Shown here: positions 10,714 through 21,153 of the stretch, piece by piece
Layout: the number at the start of each line of letters is the position of its first letter
How positions within the stretch are numbered: the stretch's first letter is position 1
DNA from: Rachicladosporium sp. CCFEE 5018
Taxonomy: Eukaryota; Ascomycota; Dothideomycetes; Cladosporiales; Cladosporiaceae
NCBI GenBank assembly: GCA_002077045.2
Contig: KZ111147.1
Span: 307,730-357,771 of the forward strand
DNA: 50,042 nucleotides
Direction: 5' to 3'
Made by a program: the position numbers and the translations under genes
The notes under the pieces: generated by a model
Seen by the model: only the letters and a program-made list of their open reading frames with translations
What the model was told of the DNA's origin: nothing
Database searches by the model: none

Positions 10714-13008
10714 ATGCAACGACCACAATCGATGAAGCATGCTTCTCCGCCGCAATTTCAATCACAGCCCTCATTCGTCACATCTGCCCAGGCCACGCCA
10801 GTGCAGGCGCCGCGTGTTGCACCCAGTCCTGTATCGGTACCTGCCACTGCATCGACGCCTCTGGCACCACCTGCCGCTCTCAGCAGACCGCCAGTGCAGC
10901 AGGCGATGGGCTCTCACGTAAACATCTTTGGTGACAGCAGGCCAGAGTCGCGTGTTGGCTTCCCGCCAGGTGGCGCATTTCGCCACCTGCAGCAAACTAC
11001 TACTAGTGGCCAGCCTCCACCACTAAGTCGGCCGATCAAAGATGCTCACGACAGCAGCTTCATAACATCGCTGAAAGAGCAGCAGGAAGAGGCTATGCGC
11101 ATGCAAGGTCATTATCATGAACAGGATCGCGAGGATCGCTTTGACATGTCCCGACACAGAGCCACCATGCAACAGCTTAACAATCCGCTTATGCGCCGAT
11201 CGCCAGGCAATCAGCCACTGCAAATGCAAGAAGAGCGAAAGCCAATCATTGACGAAAGAGCCTCGCAACACTCTCGACAGTTCCCTCCACCTGACGGTCC
11301 TCTGCGGAGACTACCTGAGTCGCCTATCTTCGGTGGTGATATGCCACCGCTTGGTCAGCACCCTGCAAGTATTCGTAGGCTGCCGCTGGACCCGATGCCT
11401 CCAATGAGAGGCGATCCTCGTCACGCCCAATTGGGTATGGCACAGGCACCTCGCCCATCCGTCACACCTGCACAGGACCCAGCGCCGCCTCCAAAGCGTT
11501 CAAATGTGATGTCTCTGCTGAATTCAGAGCCCGAGGAGCCGAAGCCGCCACCACAGCGTACGGTCCCTGATATCGCTCAAGCCGATCGATCGCGAGGTAG
11601 CATCGACTCTCCAATCGGTCATGCACACACAACGGCTCCACTCGCGCCTCCCGCATCGACTTTCTCGCGACCGACATTTGGCCAGCCCGCGGCTCCACAG
11701 TCAGCATTCCAGCGCATGCCATTTGGGCAGTCGTCCAACATGTCCTCGCCGCAGCCTGTGAAGCAAGAGAACCCGCTCAGTGGCAACGCCATTCCTCGAC
11801 AGAATCCGTCATCCAAGGCAGATTGGGCTGCGAGGGTGCTTGGTCAGAGCTCGCAGTCTTCGCCGGCCAATGCGGCACCTGCGCCTGCGCTTGAGCGGGA
11901 GGTGCGGCCGTATTACTCGCACCGCTCTTCGCTGCTGGGCGGTATCGGCGACGTGGGCCGAGCCAACCCTTCACCACCTCCGCCGCGCATGCTTATGGGA
12001 CACTCACGTACGCCATCGTTGACTGGGCAAGGTCCGACGCAGCCCCCAAGAGAGCGAGCTGGCTTTCTGCCGAGTCAACAACAGCAGCAGCAGCAGCAGG
12101 GTCAACAGCAAGGCGCAGGCGCCACGGTCCCATCTTTACAAGGCTCCGCATTTGGTCAGCCAGCACCACTACCGTTCGGTCACTCAATATCACGTCCGCC
12201 GCAAGATCAACTACGTCATGGCCACAATTCCTCCATCAGCGGTGGCTTTCCAACCTTACAGCAACAGCAGCAGCATCAACGCACGCAAAGCCGAGACGAC
12301 ATCATTCGCTCTGAACAGCAATTGTTCAACGCTCGCCAGCAGCAGCAACATCAAGAGCAGGAGTGGCAGCAACGAATGCAAGATGAGCGTCGCATGCGGG
12401 AAGAGCAGAACCGCCGTCTCCATGAGGAGCGTAATCGAGAGCAGCAACAGCGTCGCATGCAAGATGAGCGCCAGATGCAGCAGGAACAGCATGAGCGTCG
12501 ATCACAGGACGAGCAGCGACGCATGCAAGACGACCGAGAGGCTGAGCACAGGAGGCGAGAACAACAGTTCATTGCGCAGAGAGAGCATGAGCGACAACAG
12601 CAGCGAGGCCAGCAACAGCAAATGCAGCCACCATTCGGTCGCTCTCTGGGTGGTCCACAGGGCATGGTGCCGCAGCCACAACCACTTCAGCAGCAACAAC
12701 CACAGCCCTTCAAGCCCGCTTCTGCAGCTTTCGACGATCGCCCGACGGCTGCTGGAATACCTTCGCTCCGCGAGCAGAGTATGCGTGAGGCACATGATCG
12801 GTTCCAGCAGGAACACGAGCGGGAGCAGAGGATGAGGAGGGAGGCTGCTGGGTTTGGGCAGAGGGAGCCAGGTGAGGAGGAGAGACGACGGGAGGGTGGC
12901 GAGGGGTTGTTTGGGAGACGAGGGACGCCTTTGGGTGGGACTGGAGGATTTGGACAGCCGCAGCAACCGCCACCGTCGGGTCAGGGCGAAGAGCAGCCTA
13001 GGCGATGA
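10714..13008 (+). CDS. Glutamine-rich disordered protein, 5' end missing (copy B)
   Basis: An open frame of 764 codons runs from the gap edge to TGA at 13006-13008; the real start is probably in the missing sequence. It is the counterpart of 3-2300, with the same Pro/Ser/Gln-rich beginning, the KRSNVMSLLNSEPEEPKPPP motif and the Gln/Arg/Glu-rich middle. Differences include one extra Gln in the longest pure run and loss of one Pro-Ala pair in the PAPAPALERE region. Function is unknown; low-complexity composition fits a nuclear regulatory scaffold. Confidence 0.8.
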   Translation: MQRPQSMKHASPPQFQSQPSFVTSAQATPVQAPRVAPSPVSVPATASTPLAPPAALSRPPVQQAMGSHVNIFGDSRPESRVGFPPGGAFRHLQQTTTSGQPPPLSRPIKDAHDSSFITSLKEQQEEAMRMQGHYHEQDREDRFDMSRHRATMQQLNNPLMRRSPGNQPLQMQEERKPIIDERASQHSRQFPPPDGPLRRLPESPIFGGDMPPLGQHPASIRRLPLDPMPPMRGDPRHAQLGMAQAPRPSVTPAQDPAPPPKRSNVMSLLNSEPEEPKPPPQRTVPDIAQADRSRGSIDSPIGHAHTTAPLAPPASTFSRPTFGQPAAPQSAFQRMPFGQSSNMSSPQPVKQENPLSGNAIPRQNPSSKADWAARVLGQSSQSSPANAAPAPALEREVRPYYSHRSSLLGGIGDVGRANPSPPPPRMLMGHSRTPSLTGQGPTQPPRERAGFLPSQQQQQQQQGQQQGAGATVPSLQGSAFGQPAPLPFGHSISRPPQDQLRHGHNSSISGGFPTLQQQQQHQRTQSRDDIIRSEQQLFNARQQQQHQEQEWQQRMQDERRMREEQNRRLHEERNREQQQRRMQDERQMQQEQHERRSQDEQRRMQDDREAEHRRREQQFIAQREHERQQQRGQQQQMQPPFGRSLGGPQGMVPQPQPLQQQQPQPFKPASAAFDDRPTAAGIPSLREQSMREAHDRFQQEHEREQRMRREAAGFGQREPGEEERRREGGEGLFGRRGTPLGGTGGFGQPQQPPPSGQGEEQPRR

Positions 13009-13626
13009 GGCTTGTTTGTTGTGGACGGGAAAGACAAGAGTGTGCAAGCGTAGCAGAGATAGTGCCTGGCTGGTGAACCGATATCGAGGACCCGGGCGTA
13101 AGCAGAAGCCATACACATCGCCCAGTTGCCTATGTTGAAAGAGCAACGTGACATATAGGTAGTATAGGCATAGCAACATACCGTCTTTCATTTGATCGCC
13201 CTTACGGTCGACTGGGTCACATCCTCAAGCCCACCCTCCGCTTCACCGTCTCAGTCGCGCTTGCCATCACCTGTGTCCATATCGCGCTGGTCTTACACAT
13301 GCCATACTACCCGCCGACCCCAACGAGACCGCCCACATCACCCCTCAGAAACTCGTGATCACCTCAAGTGAGTCCCTCCGCCGCCCATTCACCACCCAAA
13401 TCTCCCTCACTTGCCCACCGCTGCTGCCCGCACGCATGTGACCGCCCCGCTCCCACCCCGTTGCCGCTCCACCCACTCCTCTTGCCTCGTCTATATCTTC
13501 CCTCCTACTCCTCTGCCTCTCTTTCCACACCACACCACTCATACTCATCAACAATCACTCAGTCCTGTCCACTTACCATACCATACTATCCCATCCCACT
13601 ACCAACCACCAACCACCACAGCAACC
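13009..13626. other. Intergenic, copy B
   Basis: Counterpart of 2301-2917 and nearly identical to it. Contains the 3' untranslated region of the glutamine-rich gene and the pyrimidine-rich promoter of the MPVVW gene. Confidence 0.6.
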
Positions 13627-14103
13627 ATGCCAGTAGTCTGGAACGCCGAAACCGAGGCGAAGGTTCTCCTTCCCAGCTCCAGCCCACCACACCTCACTAC
13701 TGACAACTCAGCCTTCCAGCTCCTCGGCGCCCTCTTAAAAGTCACAGACCTCAAAGTCACACAAGCCCAAATGCAGGAAATCGCCGCGATTATCTCACCC
13801 GGTAATGCTGCCCCTTCCCTTTCCCTCCCCATTCTTTGCCTTTCTTTGCGGCCAAGCATCGTACTGATCATGAGGTCAGACTGCACAGCAAAAGCCATCT
13901 CCCACCGCCTCGCCAAGTTCCGCACTGCCGGGAAGAAAGAGGGTTCAGAGGGGCCGGGTGGGACGCCCAAGACGCCGAAGAAAGGGGGTGTGGGGAAGGG
14001 GAAGGGGAGCGCGGGGGAGAAGCGTGGAAGGAAGGGTACGCAGGAGGAGGAGGAAGGAGAGGGAGAGGATGACGATGAGGATGTTGGGGTGGGAAGAGGA
14101 TGA
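13627..14103 (+). CDS. Small MPVVW-type protein, tail shortened by frameshift (copy B)
   Basis: Exons 13627-13662, 13720-13801 and 13889-14103 use the same splice positions as copy A and give 110 aa. The conserved N-terminal half (MPVVWNAETEAK, LLGALLKVTDLKVTQAQ, AKAISHRLAKFR) is intact. The acidic tail breaks off after DDDEDVGVGRG because the run before GTGGGAAGAGG has four G where copy A has five. The sequence beyond the stop still resembles the copy A tail, so this is a recent shift or a homopolymer error. Both introns here are multiples of three without stops, so unspliced RNA would also stay open. Confidence 0.68.
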   Translation: MPVVWNAETEAKVLLPSSSPPHLTTDNSAFQLLGALLKVTDLKVTQAQMQEIAAIISPGNAAPSLSLPILCLSLRPSIVLIMRSDCTAKAISHRLAKFRTAGKKEGSEGPGGTPKTPKKGGVGKGKGSAGEKRGRKGTQEEEEGEGEDDDEDVGVGRG

Positions 14104-15238
14104 AGAGTGGGGAGGAGGGAGATGAGGTGGGGGAGGAGGGGGTGAAGGTTAAGGGGGAGGAGGATGCAGATGGGGAGGAGTGAGATGGAGGGTAGGTGTG
14201 AGGCGGAGTGGGGGAAGTTGAGAGTGGATGCGAGGCGAATAAGAGGATCGAGGTGTGTCTGGGGAAAATTCCTACATCTTCAATGGTGGACCGGGAGAGG
14301 AGTGAAGTCTCGATGGCTTTACCTGGGCACCATAAGGCTGCTTGTCTGTTGATGGTTCCGTGTTGCGAGAGCTAGGTAGCGGATGGAGATCCCAGTGACT
14401 CTGACAGCTTCGACCCTACGTCTGCTTTCCAAATACGAGACGCATCTCTGTACTCACCACTACTTGCTGTAGTTTCGTTCGAGGGAGGCAAGATCTCCTT
14501 GGCTGCATGGGCGCAAATGCATTGCACGATAGCAGCATTTGCTGCCTATGCGGTGTGTCGGTTCCACGCAGTCTATCTCGGTCACCAGCTGTGCTTGCAC
14601 GTGCATGGCGAACACAGCATATGCACTGCACGACCGCACATCTCTCATTCATCGTAATAAGTATTTTGCTGGACAGCGTACCTTCAAGCCGACACAAATA
14701 TCACCGTTGAACTCTGAAACACTAGCTCACCCCATCTCCGGCCGATCCCGCAGCATACCCCCAAAGCAGGCAAGACCTGGTCTCCCCTGCATTCAAGCGT
14801 GGAAGGCGTGATTAGCCAATCAGACGCGTGCATCCAGGCGTGAAGCCCGAATTACCGACTACAGGCCAACAAGAAAGACCACCCGCTGCCAACCCTATCA
14901 CCCCCTCATCTCTGATATCCTGAGTCGCTGGAAGAGGCGCTCCTAATACTGACCTGACTTGCTTTGTAGATTATTGGTATTTGACTGGATTTGTGTGCTG
15001 AAAGACAAGGGAGATAGCGTTTGCGAGCGAGGGGCGTCATTCCTGTCTGGCGCGTGCTCGAGGGTTGATCAGACGAGACCCGATAATAGACGACGAGGCT
15101 GTACGAGCACGAGACTGCATGAGGCAGTACTGGAAGGAAGGAAGCCATCAAGATCATTCCTACAAGTGCCGGATAAGCCCACGTTGAGTGACTCGGGGGT
15201 CGGGTTGCAGCGGCGCGGCCGCGGAGTCGACAGCAAGC
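14104..15238. other. Long upstream region of the class V myosin gene, copy B
   Basis: Counterpart of 3460-4509. The first 80 bases are the out-of-frame remnant of the MPVVW tail. CCAAT and ACGCGT words and the acceptor-like CTGAC...TTTGTAG (near 14969) are conserved. No gene is seen. Confidence 0.5.
14816..14829 (+). promoter_or_regulatory. CCAAT box with adjacent ACGCGT (copy B)
   Basis: CCAAT at 14816-14820 and ACGCGT at 14824-14829, with the same spacing as in copy A and about 410 bases before the myosin start. Regulatory role inferred from the words and their conservation. Confidence 0.3.
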
Positions 15239-18200
15239 ATGTCGCATAGTTATCCCATCGGCACCAAGGCTTGGCAACCTGATGCTACCGAAGGATGGGT
15301 CGCCTCGGAGGTGGCGGAGCGGAATGTGGATGGGGAGAAGGTGACGCTGATCTTTGCCTTGGACAATGGCGAGGTACGTTCTCTTGTCTGATTGTGATGT
15401 GAAGGGGGAGACATTGACATGTGATACCACTACCAGACCAAATCGATACAAACGACACTCGCCGCACTCAACGACGACGACAACGCCGATGCCTCCCTAC
15501 CGCCCCTAATGAACCCTTCAATCCTCGAAGCCAGCGACGACCTAACGAACCTCTCCCACCTGAACGAACCCGCCGTGCTCCAGGCGATCCGCCTCCGCTA
15601 TGCCCAGAAAGAGATATATACCTACTCCGGCATAGTCCTGATAGCCACCAACCCCTTTGCCCGGGTCGACTCGCTCTACGTCCCCGGCATGGTGCAAGTC
15701 TACGCCGGCAAGCACCGCTCCTCGCAAGCTCCACATCTCTTCGCCATCGCCGAGGAGTCGTTCACAGACATGCTGCGCGATGGCCGGAATCAGACTGTAG
15801 TCGTGTCAGGTGAGTCGGGAGCCGGCAAGACAGTGAGCGCCAAGTACATCATGCGATACTTCGCTACACGAGAACCGCCCGATCAACCCGGCGCGCGGAG
15901 TAGAGGCCGCGCAGACACGATGAGCGAGACGGAAGAGCAGATTCTGGCCACGAATCCGATCATGGAGGCTTTCGGGAATGCCAAGACCACGCGCAACGAC
16001 AACTCCTCGCGGTTCGGGAAGTACATTGAGATTATGTTCAGCAAGAGCACGGAGATCATCGGCGCGCGGATACGGACGTACCTGCTGGAGCGGTCGAGAT
16101 TGGTGTTCCAGCCGCTTAAGGAGCGGAATTACCATATCTTCTATCAGCTTGTTGCAGGCGCTTCGGATGCTGAGAGACACGAGCTGGGGCTGCAGCCGGT
16201 GGAAGAGTATGAATACCTCAATCAGGGCAGCGCGCCGGAGATTGAGGGTGTGGACGATGCGAAGGACTTCCTGGAGACGAGGCAGTCGCTTTCGAGGCTT
16301 GGTGTGCCGGAGTCGGTGCAGAGCTCACTTTGGCAGGTTCTGGCTGCGCTTCTGCATATTGGAAATATCAAGGTCACGGCTTCGAGATCAGAGGCGCAGT
16401 TGACTGCTTCGGAACCTTCGCTTGCAAAAGCTTGTGCGCTGCTCGGAATCAACGCGGCGGCCTTCGCGCAGTGGACGGTCAAGAAGCAGCTTGTCACACG
16501 AGGAGAGAAGATCATGTCGAATCTCAACGCCCCACAAGCGACTGTCGTCCGAGACTCCGTGGCCAAGTATATATACTCCTCTCTCTTCGACTGGCTCGTC
16601 GAGACCATGAACGGCTATCTCGCGACGCCTGAAGTCGTCTCGCAAGTCCAGAACTTCATCGGCGTGCTCGATATCTACGGTTTCGAGCACTTTGCCAAGA
16701 ACAGCTTTGAGCAATTCTGCATCAACTACGCTAATGAGAAGCTGCAGCAAGAGTTTAATCAGCATGTGTTCAAGCTCGAGCAGGAAGAGTACTTGCGGGA
16801 AGAGATTGACTGGAAATTCATCGACTTCTCTGACAATCAGCCCTGTATCGACTTGATTGAAGGCAAGCTCGGTGTACTCGCTCTGCTTGACGAGGAATCT
16901 CGACTACCGATGGGTAGTGATGAGAGCTTTGTCACAAAATTGCACCACAACTTCAGCAACGAGAAACATGCGTTCTACAAGAAACCCCGGTTCGGCAAGA
17001 GCGCTTTCACAGTCTGCCATTACGCTATCGACGTGACGTACGAAAGCGACGGCTTCATCGACAAGAATCGCGACACCGTACCCGACGAGCAATTGGAGAA
17101 TCTTAGGCAGACTTCCAATGGCTTCTTGCGCGAGGTGTTGGAGACGAGCGCCACGGTTAGGGACCGTGAGACTGCTAGTCTGAACCCCAGTAAAGCTGCG
17201 ACTGCGGTTGGGAAGCGGAGTGCGGCTGCTGCGAGGAAGCCGACGCTAGGAGGCATCTTCAAGAGTAGTTTGATTGAGTTGATGGCTACTATTGATGCGA
17301 CTGAGGTGCACTACATCCGGTGTATCAAGCCTAATGAGGGCAAGGAGGCGTGGAAGTTCGAGGGACCGATGGTGTTGAGTCAGCTAAGAGCTTGTGGTGT
17401 GCTTGAGACAGTGCGAATCAGCTGCGCAGGATACCCGACACGATGGACGTATGAGGAGTTCGCCTTCCGGTACTACATGCTCGTGCCCTCGAGTCTCTGG
17501 ACGACCGAAATACGGGACATGGCGAACCGCATCCTGAGCAAAGTCCTTGGCGGCGGCAAGAACGACGGCACAGACAAATACCAGCTCGGCCTCACGAAGA
17601 TCTTCTTCCGCGCAGGCATGCTCGCCTTCCTGGAAACCCTCCGCACAAACCGCCTCAACGACGCCGCCATAATGATCCAAAAGAACCTCCGCGCCAAATA
17701 CTACCGCCGCCGCTACCTCGAAGCCCTACACGCCATAACGTCTTTTCAGTCCCACGCCCGAGCCCTCGGCGCGCGCGACCGTGCGCAATCCGCCCGCCGC
17801 ACAAAAGGCGCCACGAACATCCAGCGCGTTTGGCGGGGTCAGAAGGAGCGGAAAAGGTTCTTACAGTTCCGCGACGATCTCATCCGCTTTGAAGCGACGG
17901 GCAAGGGGTGGCTTTGCCGGAAAGCTATCTTAGATAAGCGGTTGGGCGATGCTGCGCGGACTATACAGAGGAGTTGGAGGGGACGGCAGCAGCTTAAGGG
18001 GTGGAGGGAGTATAGGGGAAAGGCTGTGTTGGTGCAGAGTTTGTGGCGAGGGAAGCAGGCGAGGAAGGGGTATAAGACTTTACGGGAGGAAGCCAGGGAC
18101 CTCAAGCAGATTTCTTACAAGCTTGAGAACAAGGTTGTGGAGTTGACGCAGAGTCTGGGGACTATGCGAGGAGAGAACAAGGGCTTGAGGGCGCAGGTTG

Positions 18201-20231
18201 CAAATTACGAATCGCAATTGAAGGGCTGGAGGGACAGACACAACGCGCTTGACAGCCGAGCGAAGGAGCTGCAGACTGAAGCTAACCAGGCAGGCATCAC
18301 AGCTGCGAAGCTGAGCGCTATGGAGAGCGATATGGCGAAGTTGCAGAGCACATATGATGAGTCTGCACTGGCTATGCGAAGATTGCAAGAAGAGGAGAAG
18401 AGTCTACGGGAAAGCCTGAGAGTCACGACACTGGAGCTGGAGACGAGTCGACAGTCGAGGACAGTGAGCGAGACAGAGAAGTTGAGCTTGCGGCAGCAGC
18501 TGGCAGAACTACAGGACCAGCTCGAGCTCGCCAAGCGTGCTGTACCCATCACTAACGGCGACACTAATGGCGTGAACGGCAGCGCCAAGGAGCTATCGAG
18601 CATGCCCAGCGGCCTGATCAATCTAGTCGCCTCCAAGAAGCCGAAGCGGAGATCTGCAGGACCGGAGCAAATCCACCCTGAGCGCTTCAGCGGCGCCTTC
18701 AACCCTCGTCCTGTGTCGATGGCGTTCGGCGCAACGACAAATCACAACCAGAACCTCTCCGGCTCGACCTTCAACCCCAGTCTCGAGAACGTGGAAATGG
18801 AACTCGAGAACCTACTCGCAGATGAGGACGGCCTGAACGACGAAGTGACCATGGGTCTAATCCGCAACCTCAAGATTCCCACCCCCGGCGCAAACCCTCC
18901 ACCAACAGACAAGGAGGTCCTCTTCCCCGCCTACCTCATCAACCTCGTCACATCCGAAATGTGGAACAACGGCTTCGTCAAAGAGTCCGAACGCTTCCTC
19001 GCCAACGTAATGCAGTCAATCCAACAAGAAGTCATGGCCCACGACTCCCCCGCCGCCGCGCAACTAAACGGCACCGCAGCCGACGCCTCCGACAGCGCCA
19101 TAAACCCCGGCGCCTTCTGGCTCAGCAACGTCCACGAAATGCTCTCCTTCGTCTTCCTGGCCGAAGACTGGTACGAAGCCCAAAAATCCGATAACTTCGA
19201 GTACGACCGCTTGCTCGAGATTGTGAAGCACGATCTCGAGAGTCTGGAGTTCAATATCTATCATACGTGGATGAAGGTGCTGAAGAAGCGGCTGCAGAAG
19301 ATGATTGTACCCGCCATTATTGAGAGTCAGAGTTTGCCGGGGTTTGTCACGAATGAGAATAATCGGTTCCTTGGGAAATTGCTGCAGAGTAGCAGTGCAC
19401 CCGCCTTCTCGATGGACAACTTGCTAAGTCTGCTGAATAACGTCTACCGCGCCATGCGCGCCTTCCACCTCGAAGCGTCCATCATCAGCCAAACGCTCAC
19501 CGAGCTGCTGCGCCTCGTGGGCGTCACGGCGTTCAACGACTTGCTCATGCGACGGAACTTCCTCTCCTGGAAACGGGGGCTGCAGATCAATTACAACATC
19601 ACAAGGATCGAGGAATGGTGTAAAAGCCATGATATGCCCGAAGGGACGCTGCAGTTGGAGCACCTCATGCAAGCGACGAAGCTGCTGCAGTTGAAGAAGG
19701 CGACGCTGAATGATATTGAAATTATACAGGATATTTGCTGGATGTTTGTCACCCCCTCCCCCATCCATGACGGTCGCGCAAACTCGCGGCGTCGATGGAC
19801 GTACTGCAGACGACGGATCACTGACTGCATTTCACAGGCTCTCACCCAATCAGATCCAGAAGTTGCTGAACCAATACCTCGTAGCCGACTACGAACAACC
19901 CATCAACGGCGAAATCATGAAAGCCGTCGCCTCGCGGGTAACAGACCCGAAATCCGACGTCCTGCTCCTTCAAGCTGTCGATATGGAAGATTCCGGCCCT
20001 TACGAAATCGCTGAACCGCGTGTAATCACGGCGCTGGAGACCTACACGCCTAGCTGGCTGCAGACGCCCAGACTGAAGAGGCTGGCGGAGATTGTGAGTG
20101 CGCAGGCGGTGGCGCAGCAGGAGGCTGAGATGGGTGGGGAACACCCGCAAGGTGAGGGCTGGGGACTTGGTCTCAATGGGAATGGGAATGGGCATTTTGC
20201 AGAGGAGGACGAGGGGAGTGATGAGGAGTAG
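15239..20231 (+). CDS. Class V myosin heavy chain (copy B)
   Basis: Exons 15239-15373, 15437-19743 and 19838-20231 give 1611 aa, the same length and exon sizes (135, 4307 and 394 nt) as copy A. Motor motifs, IQ neck, coiled coil and DIL tail are all intact. Differences from copy A are mostly conservative: EEIDWKF for EEIEWKF, ALGARDR for ALAARDR, and a small cluster near VPITNGDTNGVNG, the linker before the tail. Both copies are thus under constraint and probably functional. The last intron (19744-19837, donor GTTTGT) cannot be aligned with the corresponding intron of copy A. Without splicing, the frame would run on about 90 codons past the exon end, so the intron must be called to recover the conserved tail LSPNQIQKLLNQYLVADYEQP. 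Confidence 0.95.
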
Positions 20232-21153
20232 GACTTCCCTCTCGTGAGCCCTCTTGTCAGTCCGCTGGTGAGGTCTAGGACGACGTGGAGGGAGGGGGTG
20301 AGGTGTGCGGCTGCGAGATGGGGAGAGGAGAAGCCGGAAGAGCTTCATGGCGATGAGAGTGAGAGTGATTATTGACCTGGAGAATGCTCTACACCTGCGA
20401 CGGATACAGCAGTGTGTTTGGTGTAATGTATTGCATGGCGTTCTCTGGACACTGCGCTGACGTCGTGGTTTTGGGTGCATTTTGGGGGGTTTAGATAGTC
20501 TTTGCGGTCCGATGAGCGGTATCGACAATACTCAAGTCTGCACTGCTTCCAACGTGATGTCGCATTGGCAGCGAGTCCATATGTTCTTACGTCGGAACCG
20601 ACATAGTCAACTGCTTGGGTACCTTACTCCGTGCACGGATCGCGCGGGTATGGCAGCCCATGAAGCAGGCTTGGGGTCGCGACAGCATAGTGCCTGACGA
20701 GTGTGACGCGCCGGGAATCTCCTTACACGGCATGATTTGGAAGTCCGATCTGATGGAAGACATTGCATGTGTGGCTCGGTTCTCTGGACTGAGAGAGTCT
20801 CGGTCCGGTTGCGTGAAGACGTTCAGAGATTGGTGTGGACCAGTACTTTGAATTGCCTCGACACTGCGATGCGGCCTTCACGCTGATCGACGACTGCATG
20901 GATTGTCTTGCGCGGTCGCCATCGCTGTCAGGACCTTGCATCGCTGCTGCAGATTCTGGGCACCTTATTGCATCTTCCCGGATCGCGGCATGTCCGTAGA
21001 TTCGGAGCTTGGCAGTACGACTGCCATGGCAGCAGCGTTACTGAGCGCATAGGACTGTCGAGCGCCATGTAGTGATGCTATTCGAAGAGCGAGTACCACC
21101 AAGACTCGAGGCCGGGATGACGCGGGGATTTGACTAGGGGAGTAACACGCTTT
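20232..21153. other. Intergenic between myosin and HET genes, copy B
   Basis: Counterpart of 9539-10454, between convergent genes. No open frame is conserved between the two copies here, and no RNA gene is recognised. Confidence 0.5.
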
